Shown here piece after piece: positions 25,562-33,879 of a stretch of 64,000 nucleotides of DNA. A program made the position numbers and the translations under genes. Numbering within the stretch: the first letter of the stretch is position 1; each line of letters begins with the position of its first letter. The stretch is from an uncultured Alteromonadaceae bacterium (GTDB taxonomy: Bacteria; Pseudomonadota; Gammaproteobacteria; Enterobacterales; Alteromonadaceae): contig CANLWS010000006.1 of assembly GCA_947494925.1 (NCBI GenBank), positions 248,001-312,000 of the forward strand. The letters are read 5' to 3'. The notes below the pieces were generated by a model that saw nothing but the letters and a program-made list of their open reading frames with translations, did not search any database and had not been told where the DNA came from.

Positions 25562-26818
25562 TTGAAATATCTTTTAGTTTGTATTTTATTAATGCTTAGC
25601 ATCAATACCTATGCTCAAGAACGCGCGCAACAACTTTTTAATCATTACAAAAGCGGTTTATTTCAAATCCAAATCATCGAGCTGGGTTCTGGTAACAAAT
25701 CCGCAATTGGATCTGGTTTTGGTATTAATGAATCTGGGTTGATTGCCAGCAATTACCATGTTGTTTCAGATTACGTGCAGTATCCGGACAAGTATCGAAT
25801 TCAATATTTGTCTGCGACAGGAATGGAAGGCGAATTAACGCTGCAGGACTTTGATGTGGTCAATGATCTGGCAATTTTGCAACTTGGGGAGATTCCTAAA
25901 CAGTATTTACCCTTTAATCTCGCCTCCAACTTGCCTGAACAAGGCGTGCCCATATACTCTTTGGGAAACCCGCATGACCTGGGGATGATAGTTGTGCCTG
26001 GCACCTTCAATGGCTTGAAGAAAACCAGCTTTTACCAGCGCATCCATTTTACCGGTTCGATAAATCCGGGGATGAGCGGCGGGCCAGTAGTCAATGCCAA
26101 CGGAGAAGTTGTTGGCGTTAATGTGGCAACTGCAGGCAACCAGATAGGTTTTTTAATCCCGTTGGAAAAACTGAAAAGTCTTCTCGACCGGGTAGACGGC
26201 CAGGTTCGTAAAAACGAATTCAAGCTTAAAATAGAAAATCAATTGATTGCCAACCAACAAAAACTGGTATCAGCGCTGCTAAACAGAGAATGGAATAAGA
26301 GCAAATTAGGGAATGCGCTGGTTCCCGATTCTGTAGCTGAATTCATCTCTTGCTGGGGGGACTCCAACGCAGAAGATAAGAAAGCGCAATATTTGTCCGT
26401 AGAGAACCGCTGCAGACTTGGAGAACAGATCTATATCAATCGTCAATTTCAAACAGGCGCAGTGGAAATGGAATTTGAATGGCTGCAAAGTGATGTTTTC
26501 GGACAACATAAATTTTATACCTTTTTCTCTGACAGAGTTGTTGGTGCCGGACCAGGCAACCCCTCTAACAAAGACGATGTGACAAACTATCAATGCCAAA
26601 ATGAGGCACATGAAAATGCTAATGGTGTGCACAGTAAAACAATATTGTGTTTGCGCGCTTACAAGCACTACAGCAGTCTTTACGATGTATTATTCATCGC
26701 AGCCACGCTAGATTATGAGCAAGCGGGATTAATTACTCACTTTACCCTTTCTGGTGTTACCAAAGCGTCAGCTCAAGCCTTTACCGGGAAATTTCTGGAG
26801 GCTACCTCATGGCAATAG
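25562..26818 (+). CDS. Exported trypsin-like serine protease (S1C/HtrA-like) with C-terminal extension
   Basis: A 418-residue protein with a signal peptide (residues 1-18, cut after TYA). The protease domain spans about 30-210 with the full triad: His66 (SNYHVV), Asp102 (NDLAIL) and Ser172 (GMSGGP). No PDZ domain follows; instead there is a ~200-residue region with four or more Cys, unlike DegP. The start is TTG at 25562 with GGGA about 10 bases upstream; no ATG fits. The end overlaps the FHA gene by 10 bases, so the two are coupled. Confidence 0.87.
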   Translation: MKYLLVCILLMLSINTYAQERAQQLFNHYKSGLFQIQIIELGSGNKSAIGSGFGINESGLIASNYHVVSDYVQYPDKYRIQYLSATGMEGELTLQDFDVVNDLAILQLGEIPKQYLPFNLASNLPEQGVPIYSLGNPHDLGMIVVPGTFNGLKKTSFYQRIHFTGSINPGMSGGPVVNANGEVVGVNVATAGNQIGFLIPLEKLKSLLDRVDGQVRKNEFKLKIENQLIANQQKLVSALLNREWNKSKLGNALVPDSVAEFISCWGDSNAEDKKAQYLSVENRCRLGEQIYINRQFQTGAVEMEFEWLQSDVFGQHKFYTFFSDRVVGAGPGNPSNKDDVTNYQCQNEAHENANGVHSKTILCLRAYKHYSSLYDVLFIAATLDYEQAGLITHFTLSGVTKASAQAFTGKFLEATSWQ

Positions 26819-27777
26819 TTGTTCAGTTGCTATCACGCAATAATAAAATAATTCATCAACAACGATTCGCTCATGATGAGATTACGGTTGGCAGAGGCTA
26901 TCAAAACGATTTACGTTTGGATGATCCTTATATATGCGCCCATCATATGCAAATAAACCGCGACCCTCTTTCGGGGGCGCTGCTCTGCCAGGATCTTGAA
27001 TCCATTAACGGAACCAAGATTAACCACGACATTTGTACAATGTCCAATTTGCATGATCAGGATATTATTACTATCGGCCGCACACATTTAAGAATTTTTG
27101 ATGCGGATGCGGAAGTAGCACCTACGTTGCGTCTAAGTGACTTTGAAGAGAACATTTCCTGGTTGAATAAAAAGCGAATCGCTCTGGGCTTAACCTTCAT
27201 AGTCTTTTTATTTGCAGCCTATAGCAATTTCATCGCATCTTTTGATGAAATCAAATCAAGCAGATTGGTGTTAACGACACTAGGTCAATTATTGCTGTTC
27301 AGTATTTGGCCATTGCTTGTTGCAGGTCTATCCAGGCTCAACAAAAAAGAGAGCCGGCTGGCGAGTCAATTCAGCCTCCTCTGGCTTTTTTTGTTACTCA
27401 TGGAGATATTTACATTCTTACGCGGGGTGATTGATTTTAATTTTCCACAATTGCCATTAGTTGCTGGCTTGGATGCGTTGTTTTATGCTGTTTCAGCCTT
27501 TGCATTTATTTGGATGACCTTGTTTGTAGCATTTCATCAAACTTCAAAACGTCGAAATATCATTAGCGGGCTAATGTCATTTTTATTGATTTTTGGCCTT
27601 TATTTCGAAGATGTGGTTGAAGAAGAAAGTTTTAATTCAAGACCTTCCTATAATTTACCGCTACTACCCTCTACCTATCACTTTCATGAACCGATGGGAA
27701 CGGAAGAATGGATAAACGAAACTGAGTCCTTGTTCGAAAAATTAGAACAAAAAAGGCTGGCTGAAGAGAGTAATTGA
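26809..27777 (+). CDS. FHA-domain membrane protein
   Basis: A 322-residue protein. Residues ~1-95 are a forkhead-associated phosphothreonine-binding domain with VGRGYQNDLRLDD, HHMQI and SINGTKI motifs. Five or so membrane helices follow between ~125 and ~265, and the C-terminal 55 residues are acidic. The FHA part is predicted to face the cytoplasm. It overlaps the upstream protease gene, linking a secreted protease with a phosphoprotein-binding membrane protein. No kinase gene is nearby. The exact function is unknown. Confidence 0.82.
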   Translation: MAIVVQLLSRNNKIIHQQRFAHDEITVGRGYQNDLRLDDPYICAHHMQINRDPLSGALLCQDLESINGTKINHDICTMSNLHDQDIITIGRTHLRIFDADAEVAPTLRLSDFEENISWLNKKRIALGLTFIVFLFAAYSNFIASFDEIKSSRLVLTTLGQLLLFSIWPLLVAGLSRLNKKESRLASQFSLLWLFLLLMEIFTFLRGVIDFNFPQLPLVAGLDALFYAVSAFAFIWMTLFVAFHQTSKRRNIISGLMSFLLIFGLYFEDVVEEESFNSRPSYNLPLLPSTYHFHEPMGTEEWINETESLFEKLEQKRLAEESN

Positions 27778-27779
27778 GC

Positions 27780-28547
27780 ATGTGTATTTTGTTTATCGCG
27801 GTTAATGAGCATAAAGACTTTCCGCTTATAGTGGCTGCAAATCGGGATGAATTTTTCCAGCGACCGACTTCACAATCAGACTTTTGGTTTGAAAATACAG
27901 ACATTTTGGCGGGCAGAGATCTTCAAGCTGGCGGCACCTGGATGGGGATCAATAAAAACGGGCGGTTTTCTGCGCTAACCAACGTAAGAGATCCACACAA
28001 AATTGACCCCAACGCTAATACTCGTGGAGAGTTAGTTACAAATTTCATTAATGGTCAACAATCTAATCAGGCGTATCTTAATCAATTAGTCGACAGCAAA
28101 GACAACTACAATGGGTACAATTTATTGTTCGGTGATTGGCATGATCTTTGGGTTTACAACAATCACCAGGACAAGGTGGAAAAATTAGGTAACGGCGTGT
28201 TCGGATTATCCAACGCTGACCTAAACAGCCCTTGGCCCAAAATTAATAAAGGTGTGAACAACCTTCGCGAATATTGTCAACTCGACCACCCTATTGATGA
28301 GGATATTCTTTTTGCACTGTTAAGAGATGATACACAGGCTGAAGATGACATACTGCCTAAAACCGGCGTACCCATTGAATGGGAGCGGAGGCTTTCGTCC
28401 ATTTTTATCAAGTCGGAAGAGTATGGGACTCGCTCATCAACCTTGTTGAAAATAGACACACAGAATAGACTTAGCTGGCAAGAAAGGACTTTTGACAACA
28501 AGGGAAATGTGTTTGCCACGAAAAACTATCAATTCTCAATGAAATAA
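27780..28547 (+). CDS. NRDE (TANGO2-like) family protein
   Basis: A 255-residue protein of the NRDE family, with the signature AANRDEFFQRPT near residues 20-31 and the family segments GGTWMGIN and SALTNVR. It starts MCIL, the conserved second-position Cys of the family. ATG at 27780 is preferred over the TTG at 27774. TANGO2 homologues have been linked to lipid or haem handling in eukaryotes; the bacterial role is not established. It follows the FHA gene with only 2 bases between, so it is in the same transcript. Confidence 0.85.
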   Translation: MCILFIAVNEHKDFPLIVAANRDEFFQRPTSQSDFWFENTDILAGRDLQAGGTWMGINKNGRFSALTNVRDPHKIDPNANTRGELVTNFINGQQSNQAYLNQLVDSKDNYNGYNLLFGDWHDLWVYNNHQDKVEKLGNGVFGLSNADLNSPWPKINKGVNNLREYCQLDHPIDEDILFALLRDDTQAEDDILPKTGVPIEWERRLSSIFIKSEEYGTRSSTLLKIDTQNRLSWQERTFDNKGNVFATKNYQFSMK

Positions 28548-28625
28548 GCCAATTTAGTCCTCGAAATTTGCCCATTGAATGGCATAATGACGACCTTTAG
28601 TTAGTCACTTGCCACGAGGATGATA

Positions 28626-29816
28626 ATGTTTGAAGTTTTACCAAAGTTGCCTGCCGACCCAATCTTGGGATTATCTGCTGCTTATAAAGAAGACAGCAAT
28701 CCAAATAAGATAGATTTGGGTGTTGGCGTTTATAAGGATGAAGACGGTAAAACCCCTATTCTCACATCAGTTGCCAAAGCGCAAAACATTCTGATGCAAA
28801 AAGAAGATTCAAAGACTTACATTGCCCCTCAAGGTAATCAGGGGTTTATTGATGGCATGCTTGAGCTATTACTTGGCAAAGGGCATCCAGCCTTATTAGA
28901 AAATCGAGTTTCTGCAGTTCAAGCGCCAGGTGGTTGTGGTGCGCTTAGAATTTTGGCAGAACTCCTCAAACGCTGTAATGACAAACTAACTGTTTGGGTA
29001 AGCGATCCAACCTGGGCAAATCATATTCCTTTGATTGGTAATGCAGGATTACACCTGGAAAAATACCCATACTTTGATAAGGAAACTGCCTCGATTAATT
29101 TTGAAGGTATGGTCAAGTGTCTGGAAAAAGTGAATAAAGGTGATGTGGTGCTGCTACATGGATGCTGCCACAACCCTACGGGTGCTGACTTAAGCCAGGT
29201 ACAATGGCAAAAAGTCATGGAACTGGCAAAAGAACGAGGATTCATTCCATTTATTGATACAGCTTACCAAGGCTTTGGAGATGGACTTGAAGAAGATGCA
29301 TATGGTGTCAGACTAATGGCTGAAAACCTGCCTGAGGTAATAGTTGCAGCGTCTTGCTCGAAGAACTTTGGGTTGTATCGCGAACGTGTTGGTCTGGCAG
29401 CAATGATCACTCGCGACAATCTAAGCCGTGAAATAACCCAGTCTCAGATTCAATCTATCGCCCGTGGTATTTATTCCATGCCTCCTTCCTACGGTGGAGC
29501 ATTGGTGGATATCATTCTTAATGACGCTGAGCTGAAAGCTGAATGGATGCAGGAAGTGGAGTCAATGCGCAGTAGAATGCAAGACCTAAGACATTTGTTA
29601 GCCTCAAAATTAAAAGAAAAAGGTGCCAGCAAAGACTTCAGTTTTGTCACACAACAAAAAGGGATGTTTTCGTTCCTATGTATCAGTCCTGATCAAGTAC
29701 AACAAATCCGTAAAGACCATAGTGTCTACTTTGTTGATTCAAGTCGTGTGAATATTGCTGGTATCAGCCATAAGAATGTTGACGCGCTGGCCAGCGCATT
29801 AGTGTCTATATTATAA
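28626..29816 (+). CDS. tyrB: Aromatic-amino-acid / aspartate aminotransferase
   Basis: A 396-residue class I PLP aminotransferase of the AspC/TyrB group, transferring amino groups between aromatic amino acids or aspartate and 2-oxoglutarate. The PLP lysine is in CSKNFGLYRERVG, and HGCCHNPTGADL and DTAYQGFGDGLEEDA are substrate/PLP segments. The start chosen is ATG at 28626, with GAGG ideally spaced at 28616-28619; the ATG at 28620 would sit on the ribosome site. TyrB and AspC cannot be separated safely by eye, so the symbol is tentative. It is monogenic with a terminator. Confidence 0.85.
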   Translation: MFEVLPKLPADPILGLSAAYKEDSNPNKIDLGVGVYKDEDGKTPILTSVAKAQNILMQKEDSKTYIAPQGNQGFIDGMLELLLGKGHPALLENRVSAVQAPGGCGALRILAELLKRCNDKLTVWVSDPTWANHIPLIGNAGLHLEKYPYFDKETASINFEGMVKCLEKVNKGDVVLLHGCCHNPTGADLSQVQWQKVMELAKERGFIPFIDTAYQGFGDGLEEDAYGVRLMAENLPEVIVAASCSKNFGLYRERVGLAAMITRDNLSREITQSQIQSIARGIYSMPPSYGGALVDIILNDAELKAEWMQEVESMRSRMQDLRHLLASKLKEKGASKDFSFVTQQKGMFSFLCISPDQVQQIRKDHSVYFVDSSRVNIAGISHKNVDALASALVSIL

Positions 29817-29835
29817 AGTTGTGAATTATTTAAGA

Positions 29836-29866
29836 ATAAAACCGGCTCAGGCCGGTTTTTTTATTG
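29836..29866 (+). terminator. Terminator of the aminotransferase gene
   Basis: AAACCGGC / GCCGGTTT with a 4-base loop and seven T follows the stop by about 20 bases. Confidence 0.85.
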
Positions 29867-30055
29867 CCTTCGTAAAGGGTTTAAACTGGATTGTCAGCTA
29901 TGGTTGACTAGAAGCAAAGTACCTGTGAACGCCGCCATACTAAGCCGCAAAAATGCAAACTGACGTTGTAGCACTAGATAAAAGCCTGTTATTTAGACAG
30001 ATCCTGCTAACGTTATGATAATAAATATACTCCTTTAAGAGCAGGAGAATAACGA

Positions 30056-30421
30056 ATGTACGTTAATACTTATATACTTGGTGTAAGTGAGGACAAGAAG
30101 GAGCAATACACAAAACTTGCAGAGCAATTTGCAGAAATTGCGAAAGATTTTGGCGCAGTCGAAATTTATGAAAATTGGGAAAAAGAGGTACCGGATGGAA
30201 AACATACTGATTACCGTAAAGCTATCAATGCGTTACCTAACGAGAAAATAGTCGTTTCCTGGACTGTTTGGCCAGACCGAAAAACTGCAGAGCGCGCCCA
30301 CAGGGGAATGTTTGAAGATCCCCGAATGACTAAACTTGGTGAAATGCCGTTTGATGGACAGCGCATGATTTTGGGTGGATTTGAGCCGATTCTGACATAT
30401 CAAAAAAAGCAACGTGATTAA
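30056..30421 (+). CDS. DUF1428 family protein (YbaA-like)
   Basis: A 121-residue cytoplasmic protein of the DUF1428 family, a dimeric alpha/beta-barrel fold related to antibiotic-biosynthesis monooxygenases. Typical segments are VNTYILGV at the N-terminus, FGAVEIYENW near residue 32-41 and MPFDGQRMILGGFEP at the C-terminus. The function is unknown. A strong ribosome site (AGGAGAATAACG) precedes the ATG. It leads a small rightward run with the next two genes. Confidence 0.88.
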   Translation: MYVNTYILGVSEDKKEQYTKLAEQFAEIAKDFGAVEIYENWEKEVPDGKHTDYRKAINALPNEKIVVSWTVWPDRKTAERAHRGMFEDPRMTKLGEMPFDGQRMILGGFEPILTYQKKQRD

Positions 30422-30459
30422 CTTAGAAATAACATAAAGACAAGAGCACTAAAGCCCCA

Positions 30460-30861
30460 ATGGACAGACAACTTTTATATCATATCGGTGCAGATTTATT
30501 ACTAGTAATACATGTTCTTTTTGTATTGTTCGTTGTCGCTGGTTTAGTTTTTATTTTGGTTGGGAAATGGGCTAATTGGTCTTGGGTCAGGAACCCCTGG
30601 TTTCGTTATGTTCATCTACTCTGTATTTGCATAGTAGTGGTGCAATCCTGGCTGGGGTTAGTTTGCCCTTTGACCCTATGGGAAATGTCCCTGCGTGCAA
30701 AAGCCAATGACCAGATTTATACAGGCTCTTTTATTTCCCATTGGCTTTCTGCATTGCTTTATTACCGGGCTCCTGAATGGGTATTTGCCCTGATCTACAC
30801 CCTATTTGCCGGATTGGTAGTGTTAAGCTGGATTTGGGTTCGACCTCGTGCGTTTAAATAG
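30460..30861 (+). CDS. DUF2784 family membrane protein
   Basis: A 133-residue inner-membrane protein with four hydrophobic segments (about 8-32, 46-65, 83-100 and 106-128). The pattern of VIHVLFVLFVVAG near the N-terminus, HLLCICIVVVQSWLG in the second segment and CPLTLWEMSLR in the loop matches DUF2784. No function is known. It lies 38 bases after the DUF1428 gene and 13 before the acetyltransferase gene. Confidence 0.82.
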   Translation: MDRQLLYHIGADLLLVIHVLFVLFVVAGLVFILVGKWANWSWVRNPWFRYVHLLCICIVVVQSWLGLVCPLTLWEMSLRAKANDQIYTGSFISHWLSALLYYRAPEWVFALIYTLFAGLVVLSWIWVRPRAFK

Positions 30862-30874
30862 ATAAGGGGTTTAA

Positions 30875-31327
30875 ATGGGCATTGAATTGCAAAGATTGAC
30901 CGATCAAAACCTTGAAATGATGGAGCAATTATTAACCTGCTTCCAGCACGCCTTTGAAGATCCTGAGGAATATGGGCAAAACAGGCCTAGCGATCAATAC
31001 TTGCGTACCTTGTTAAGTTCTGACCAATTTATTGCCCTTGTTGCTTTGAAAAATAGCAAAGTTATTGGTGGTTTAGTTGCTTACGAACTTAAAAAGTTTG
31101 AACAGCACCGCAGTGAGATATACATCTATGATTTAGCTGTTTGCGAAGACTATCGAAGGCAAGGTATTGCGACCTCGCTAATTGAATATTTAAAACCAAT
31201 TGCACGTGAAGCCCGAGCTTGGGTTATTTATGTGCAAGCAGACAGGGGCGATGAGGCGCCGATCGCGTTATATAATAAACTGGGCTTGCAGGAAGAAGTA
31301 TTGCATTTTGATATTCCGGTTAGTTGA
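30875..31327 (+). CDS. GNAT acetyltransferase similar to AAC(3)-I aminoglycoside 3-N-acetyltransferases
   Basis: A 150-residue GNAT-fold enzyme. The acetyl-CoA loop is YRRQGIATSL near residues 93-102. The segments KFEQHRSEIYIYDLAV and WVIYVQADRGDEAPIALY, then HFDI at the C-terminus, correspond to the core of the AAC(3)-I family, which acetylates gentamicin-type aminoglycosides. The protein is about as long as that core. The gene is in an ordinary chromosomal setting, without integron or transposon signals, so it looks like an intrinsic homologue whose drug activity is unproven. Confidence 0.8.
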   Translation: MGIELQRLTDQNLEMMEQLLTCFQHAFEDPEEYGQNRPSDQYLRTLLSSDQFIALVALKNSKVIGGLVAYELKKFEQHRSEIYIYDLAVCEDYRRQGIATSLIEYLKPIAREARAWVIYVQADRGDEAPIALYNKLGLQEEVLHFDIPVS

Positions 31328-31451
31328 TTTATGCCAAGTGCTAGCGCGAAGAATAAGACTAAATTGGCCTTATCAACTCGATTACTGTATGCTCGCCGCC
31401 CAATTCAGGTTCAGCCTGATTTTCAATCAATAAGTAAACTGAGTACCGAGT

Positions 31452-32765
31452 ATGAGTTTTGCCTCTTTAGGCCTGTCTAAATCAATTTTGTCTGCCGTTT
31501 CTGAAAAAGGATACGACACCCCTTCCCCAATTCAGGAACAAGCCATTCCGGCAGTTTTAGCAAGAAAGGATGTTATGGCTGCGGCACAGACCGGCACAGG
31601 TAAAACTGCAGGTTTCACCCTGCCAATATTGCAACTGCTAAGTCAGGGAGAGAGAGCCAAAGCAAACCAGGCCCGGGCATTGGTGTTGACTCCTACCAGA
31701 GAACTGGCAGCTCAAGTGGGTGAAAACGTACGTGATTACGGAAAACATCTTCCCCTTAAATCTGCCGTAGTTTTCGGTGGTGTCGGTATTAATCCGCAAA
31801 TGATAGCGCTTCGTAAAGGCGTTGATGTGCTGGTGGCCACTCCTGGACGACTTTTGGATCTATACAGTCAAAATGCGGTGAATTTCAAACAATTGGAAAT
31901 ACTTGTTTTGGATGAAGCGGATCGAATGCTGGACATGGGTTTTATTCATGACATAAAACGCATACTAAAGCTGCTGCCAAACAAGCGTCAAAATCTGTTG
32001 TTTTCTGCCACATTCTCGAATGAAATCAGAACGCTGGCAAAAGGATTGGTGGTTAACCCTGTAGAGGTATCGGTTGCGCCTGCAAATACTACTGCGGATA
32101 AAGTTGAACAATGGGTTTACCCGGTAGATAAAAGTAAGAAATCAGCTCTACTGACTCACCTTATAAAAACAAATCAGTGGGAACAGGTTCTTGTGTTTAG
32201 CCGCACTAAACATGGTGCGAATCGACTGGCCAAACAACTTGATAGCAGAGGTATTCCATCCGCGGCTATTCATGGCAATAAGAGTCAGGGCGCACGCACC
32301 AAGGCATTGGCTGAGTTTAAGTCAGGCGCCGTTCAAGTGCTGGTTGCTACCGATATCGCTGCGCGCGGCCTTGATATTGATCAACTGCCTTATGTGGTCA
32401 ACTACGATCTGCCTAACGTCGCAGAAGACTATGTTCACCGTATTGGACGTACAGGCAGAGCAGGAGCTAGTGGTGTAGCAGTTTCTTTGGTAATGGCAGA
32501 TGAAGCCAAACAGCTAAAAGATATAGAGCGCCTTATCCAACAAGTGATTGAACGAAAAGTCATTGCTGGTTTTGAGCCAAGTGAGTCCATAGGGGAATCT
32601 AAATTGGACACTCGTCCTATCAAACCCAAGCGACCTAAAAAGCCCAAAAAGCCGAAGGTGGGTCACCAGGACGGACAGCGTTCAGGTGAAAACAGGCAAG
32701 GCCACGATCCGGACCGTTCAAGAACCCGGTCACAACGGTCTCGCAACAGACGTCCTGCCAGCTAG
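31452..32765 (+). CDS. rhlE: DEAD-box ATP-dependent RNA helicase RhlE
   Basis: A 437-residue DEAD-box helicase that unwinds RNA duplexes in ribosome assembly or RNA decay. The Q motif is SPIQEQAIP, motif [10 protein letters not shown], motif II DEAD, motif III SAT and motif [12 protein letters not shown]. The last ~60 residues are basic and repetitive ([11 protein letters not shown], then an Arg/Ser/Gln-rich tail), as in RhlE-type RNA-binding tails. The N-terminus MSFASLGLS is the family's. It is a single gene converging on yaiI. Confidence 0.9.
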   Translation: MSFASLGLSKSILSAVSEKGYDTPSPIQEQAIPAVLARKDVMAAAQTGTGKTAGFTLPILQLLSQGERAKANQARALVLTPTRELAAQVGENVRDYGKHLPLKSAVVFGGVGINPQMIALRKGVDVLVATPGRLLDLYSQNAVNFKQLEILVLDEADRMLDMGFIHDIKRILKLLPNKRQNLLFSATFSNEIRTLAKGLVVNPVEVSVAPANTTADKVEQWVYPVDKSKKSALLTHLIKTNQWEQVLVFSRTKHGANRLAKQLDSRGIPSAAIHGNKSQGARTKALAEFKSGAVQVLVATDIAARGLDIDQLPYVVNYDLPNVAEDYVHRIGRTGRAGASGVAVSLVMADEAKQLKDIERLIQQVIERKVIAGFEPSESIGESKLDTRPIKPKRPKKPKKPKVGHQDGQRSGENRQGHDPDRSRTRSQRSRNRRPAS

Positions 32766-32786
32766 GCAATAACTGCTTTTGGCTGA

Positions 32787-33236
32787 CTAATTGCGTTGAG
32801 CCAGAATACGATCCAAATGATTGGCAAAATTTTGTCGATCCGTATGATTGAGTGCAGGCGGTCCGCCAGTCTGCACTCCACTTGCGCGCATGGTATCCAT
32901 AAAATCCCGAATATTCAGGCGTGAACGAATATTTTCACGATCAAACAATTCTCCTCGAGGACTCAAGGCCAACGCGCCCTTTTCGATCACTTCAGCAGCC
33001 AGTGGAATATCCTGCGTGATGACTAAATCATTTTCAACTACGCGTTTTGAAATTTCATCATCTGCAACATCAAAACCGCTGCTTACTTGTATAGAAGTGA
33101 TATTCTTAGCAGGCGGCACGCGAATAAACTGGTTGGCAACCAGTGTCATTTCAACGCCTGTGCGTTGAGCAGCTTTAAACAATATGTCCTTAATGACATT
33201 TGGCACGGCATCGGCATCGACCCATATTTTCATCAT
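32787..33236 (-). CDS. yaiI: YaiI/YqxD family protein (DUF188)
   Basis: A 149-residue protein of the YaiI/YqxD family, with the N-terminal [16 protein letters not shown] and the later [16 protein letters not shown] and TGGPPAL signatures. The fold resembles PIN-type nucleases and the conserved Asp residues fit metal binding, but activity is not established. It lies 12 bases downstream of the DUF2058 gene, so the two are probably cotranscribed. Confidence 0.9.
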   Translation of the reverse strand: MMKIWVDADAVPNVIKDILFKAAQRTGVEMTLVANQFIRVPPAKNITSIQVSSGFDVADDEISKRVVENDLVITQDIPLAAEVIEKGALALSPRGELFDRENIRSRLNIRDFMDTMRASGVQTGGPPALNHTDRQNFANHLDRILAQRN

Positions 33237-33248
33237 ATTTATGCTTTA

Positions 33249-33797
33249 CTACCAGCTTAGATCATCGGGAATTTCATACTCTGCGTACCAATCGTCCTCT
33301 TCAGATTTAGTTTCCTCGACTAAAACATCAGCTCGGTAAACCACAGCCAGCTCATCTCTCTGACTAATTTTGTCTGCTACCTGGACGGGTACAATCTCAT
33401 AACCTTGCTCAAATTTCACAATTGCAAGCTTGCCCTGGCTGATCCGGTTTTGAGTAACCTTATCCACGTAGATGCGCTTGATCACGTTGTTATCAGTAAA
33501 GTTGCAGGCAATGTCGCCCTTACCTTTGGGCTGTTTATTGATCTCAATTAATTGCTTGATTTGTGCTTTTACTGCCTTTTCTTCAGCCAGTTGTTTGCTT
33601 TGCAAATTAAGCAGACGGTCTTTCTCACGCTTTTCTGCCAGAGCGTGTTCTGCAGCAACTTTATTTTCGTCAACTTCAACCACTTTGTGCTTTTGTTGTT
33701 GTTTCACTTTTTTGTGTTTTTCGCGCTTAACTTGCTTGGCTTTTTTCTTATCCGCCAAACCCGCCTGCAGCAACTGTTCTTGTAATGACAATGCCAT
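33249..33797 (-). CDS. DUF2058 family protein (YaiL-like)
   Basis: A 182-residue nucleoid- or polynucleotide-associated protein of the DUF2058 family. The N-terminal half is a highly charged coiled coil (LQEQLLQAGLADKKKAKQ onwards to ~residue 85) and the C-terminal half a compact beta domain (NFTDNNVIKRIYVD, later EIVPVQVADKI). The function is unknown. It is upstream of yaiI on the same strand. Confidence 0.87.
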   Translation of the reverse strand: MALSLQEQLLQAGLADKKKAKQVKREKHKKVKQQQKHKVVEVDENKVAAEHALAEKREKDRLLNLQSKQLAEEKAVKAQIKQLIEINKQPKGKGDIACNFTDNNVIKRIYVDKVTQNRISQGKLAIVKFEQGYEIVPVQVADKISQRDELAVVYRADVLVEETKSEEDDWYAEYEIPDDLSW

Positions 33798-33825
33798 AAT
33801 TGAGTACTTAAATATCGTGGAAACT

Positions 33826-33856
33826 TAAAAATTGTGAGGCAGTTTAACACTGCCTC
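33826..33856 (-). terminator. Terminator of topA
   Basis: GAGGCAGT / ACTGCCTC (33836-33843 and 33849-33856) followed on the minus strand by AATTTTTAAG lies about 24 bases past the topA stop. Confidence 0.65.
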
Positions 33857-33879
33857 ATGGGAAGGTTAATCAGAACTGA

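Noticed and set aside
30875-31327. AAC(3)-I-like gene as a gene cassette
   Set aside because: No attC-like palindrome, integrase or IS sequence flanks it; both neighbours are ordinary chromosomal genes.
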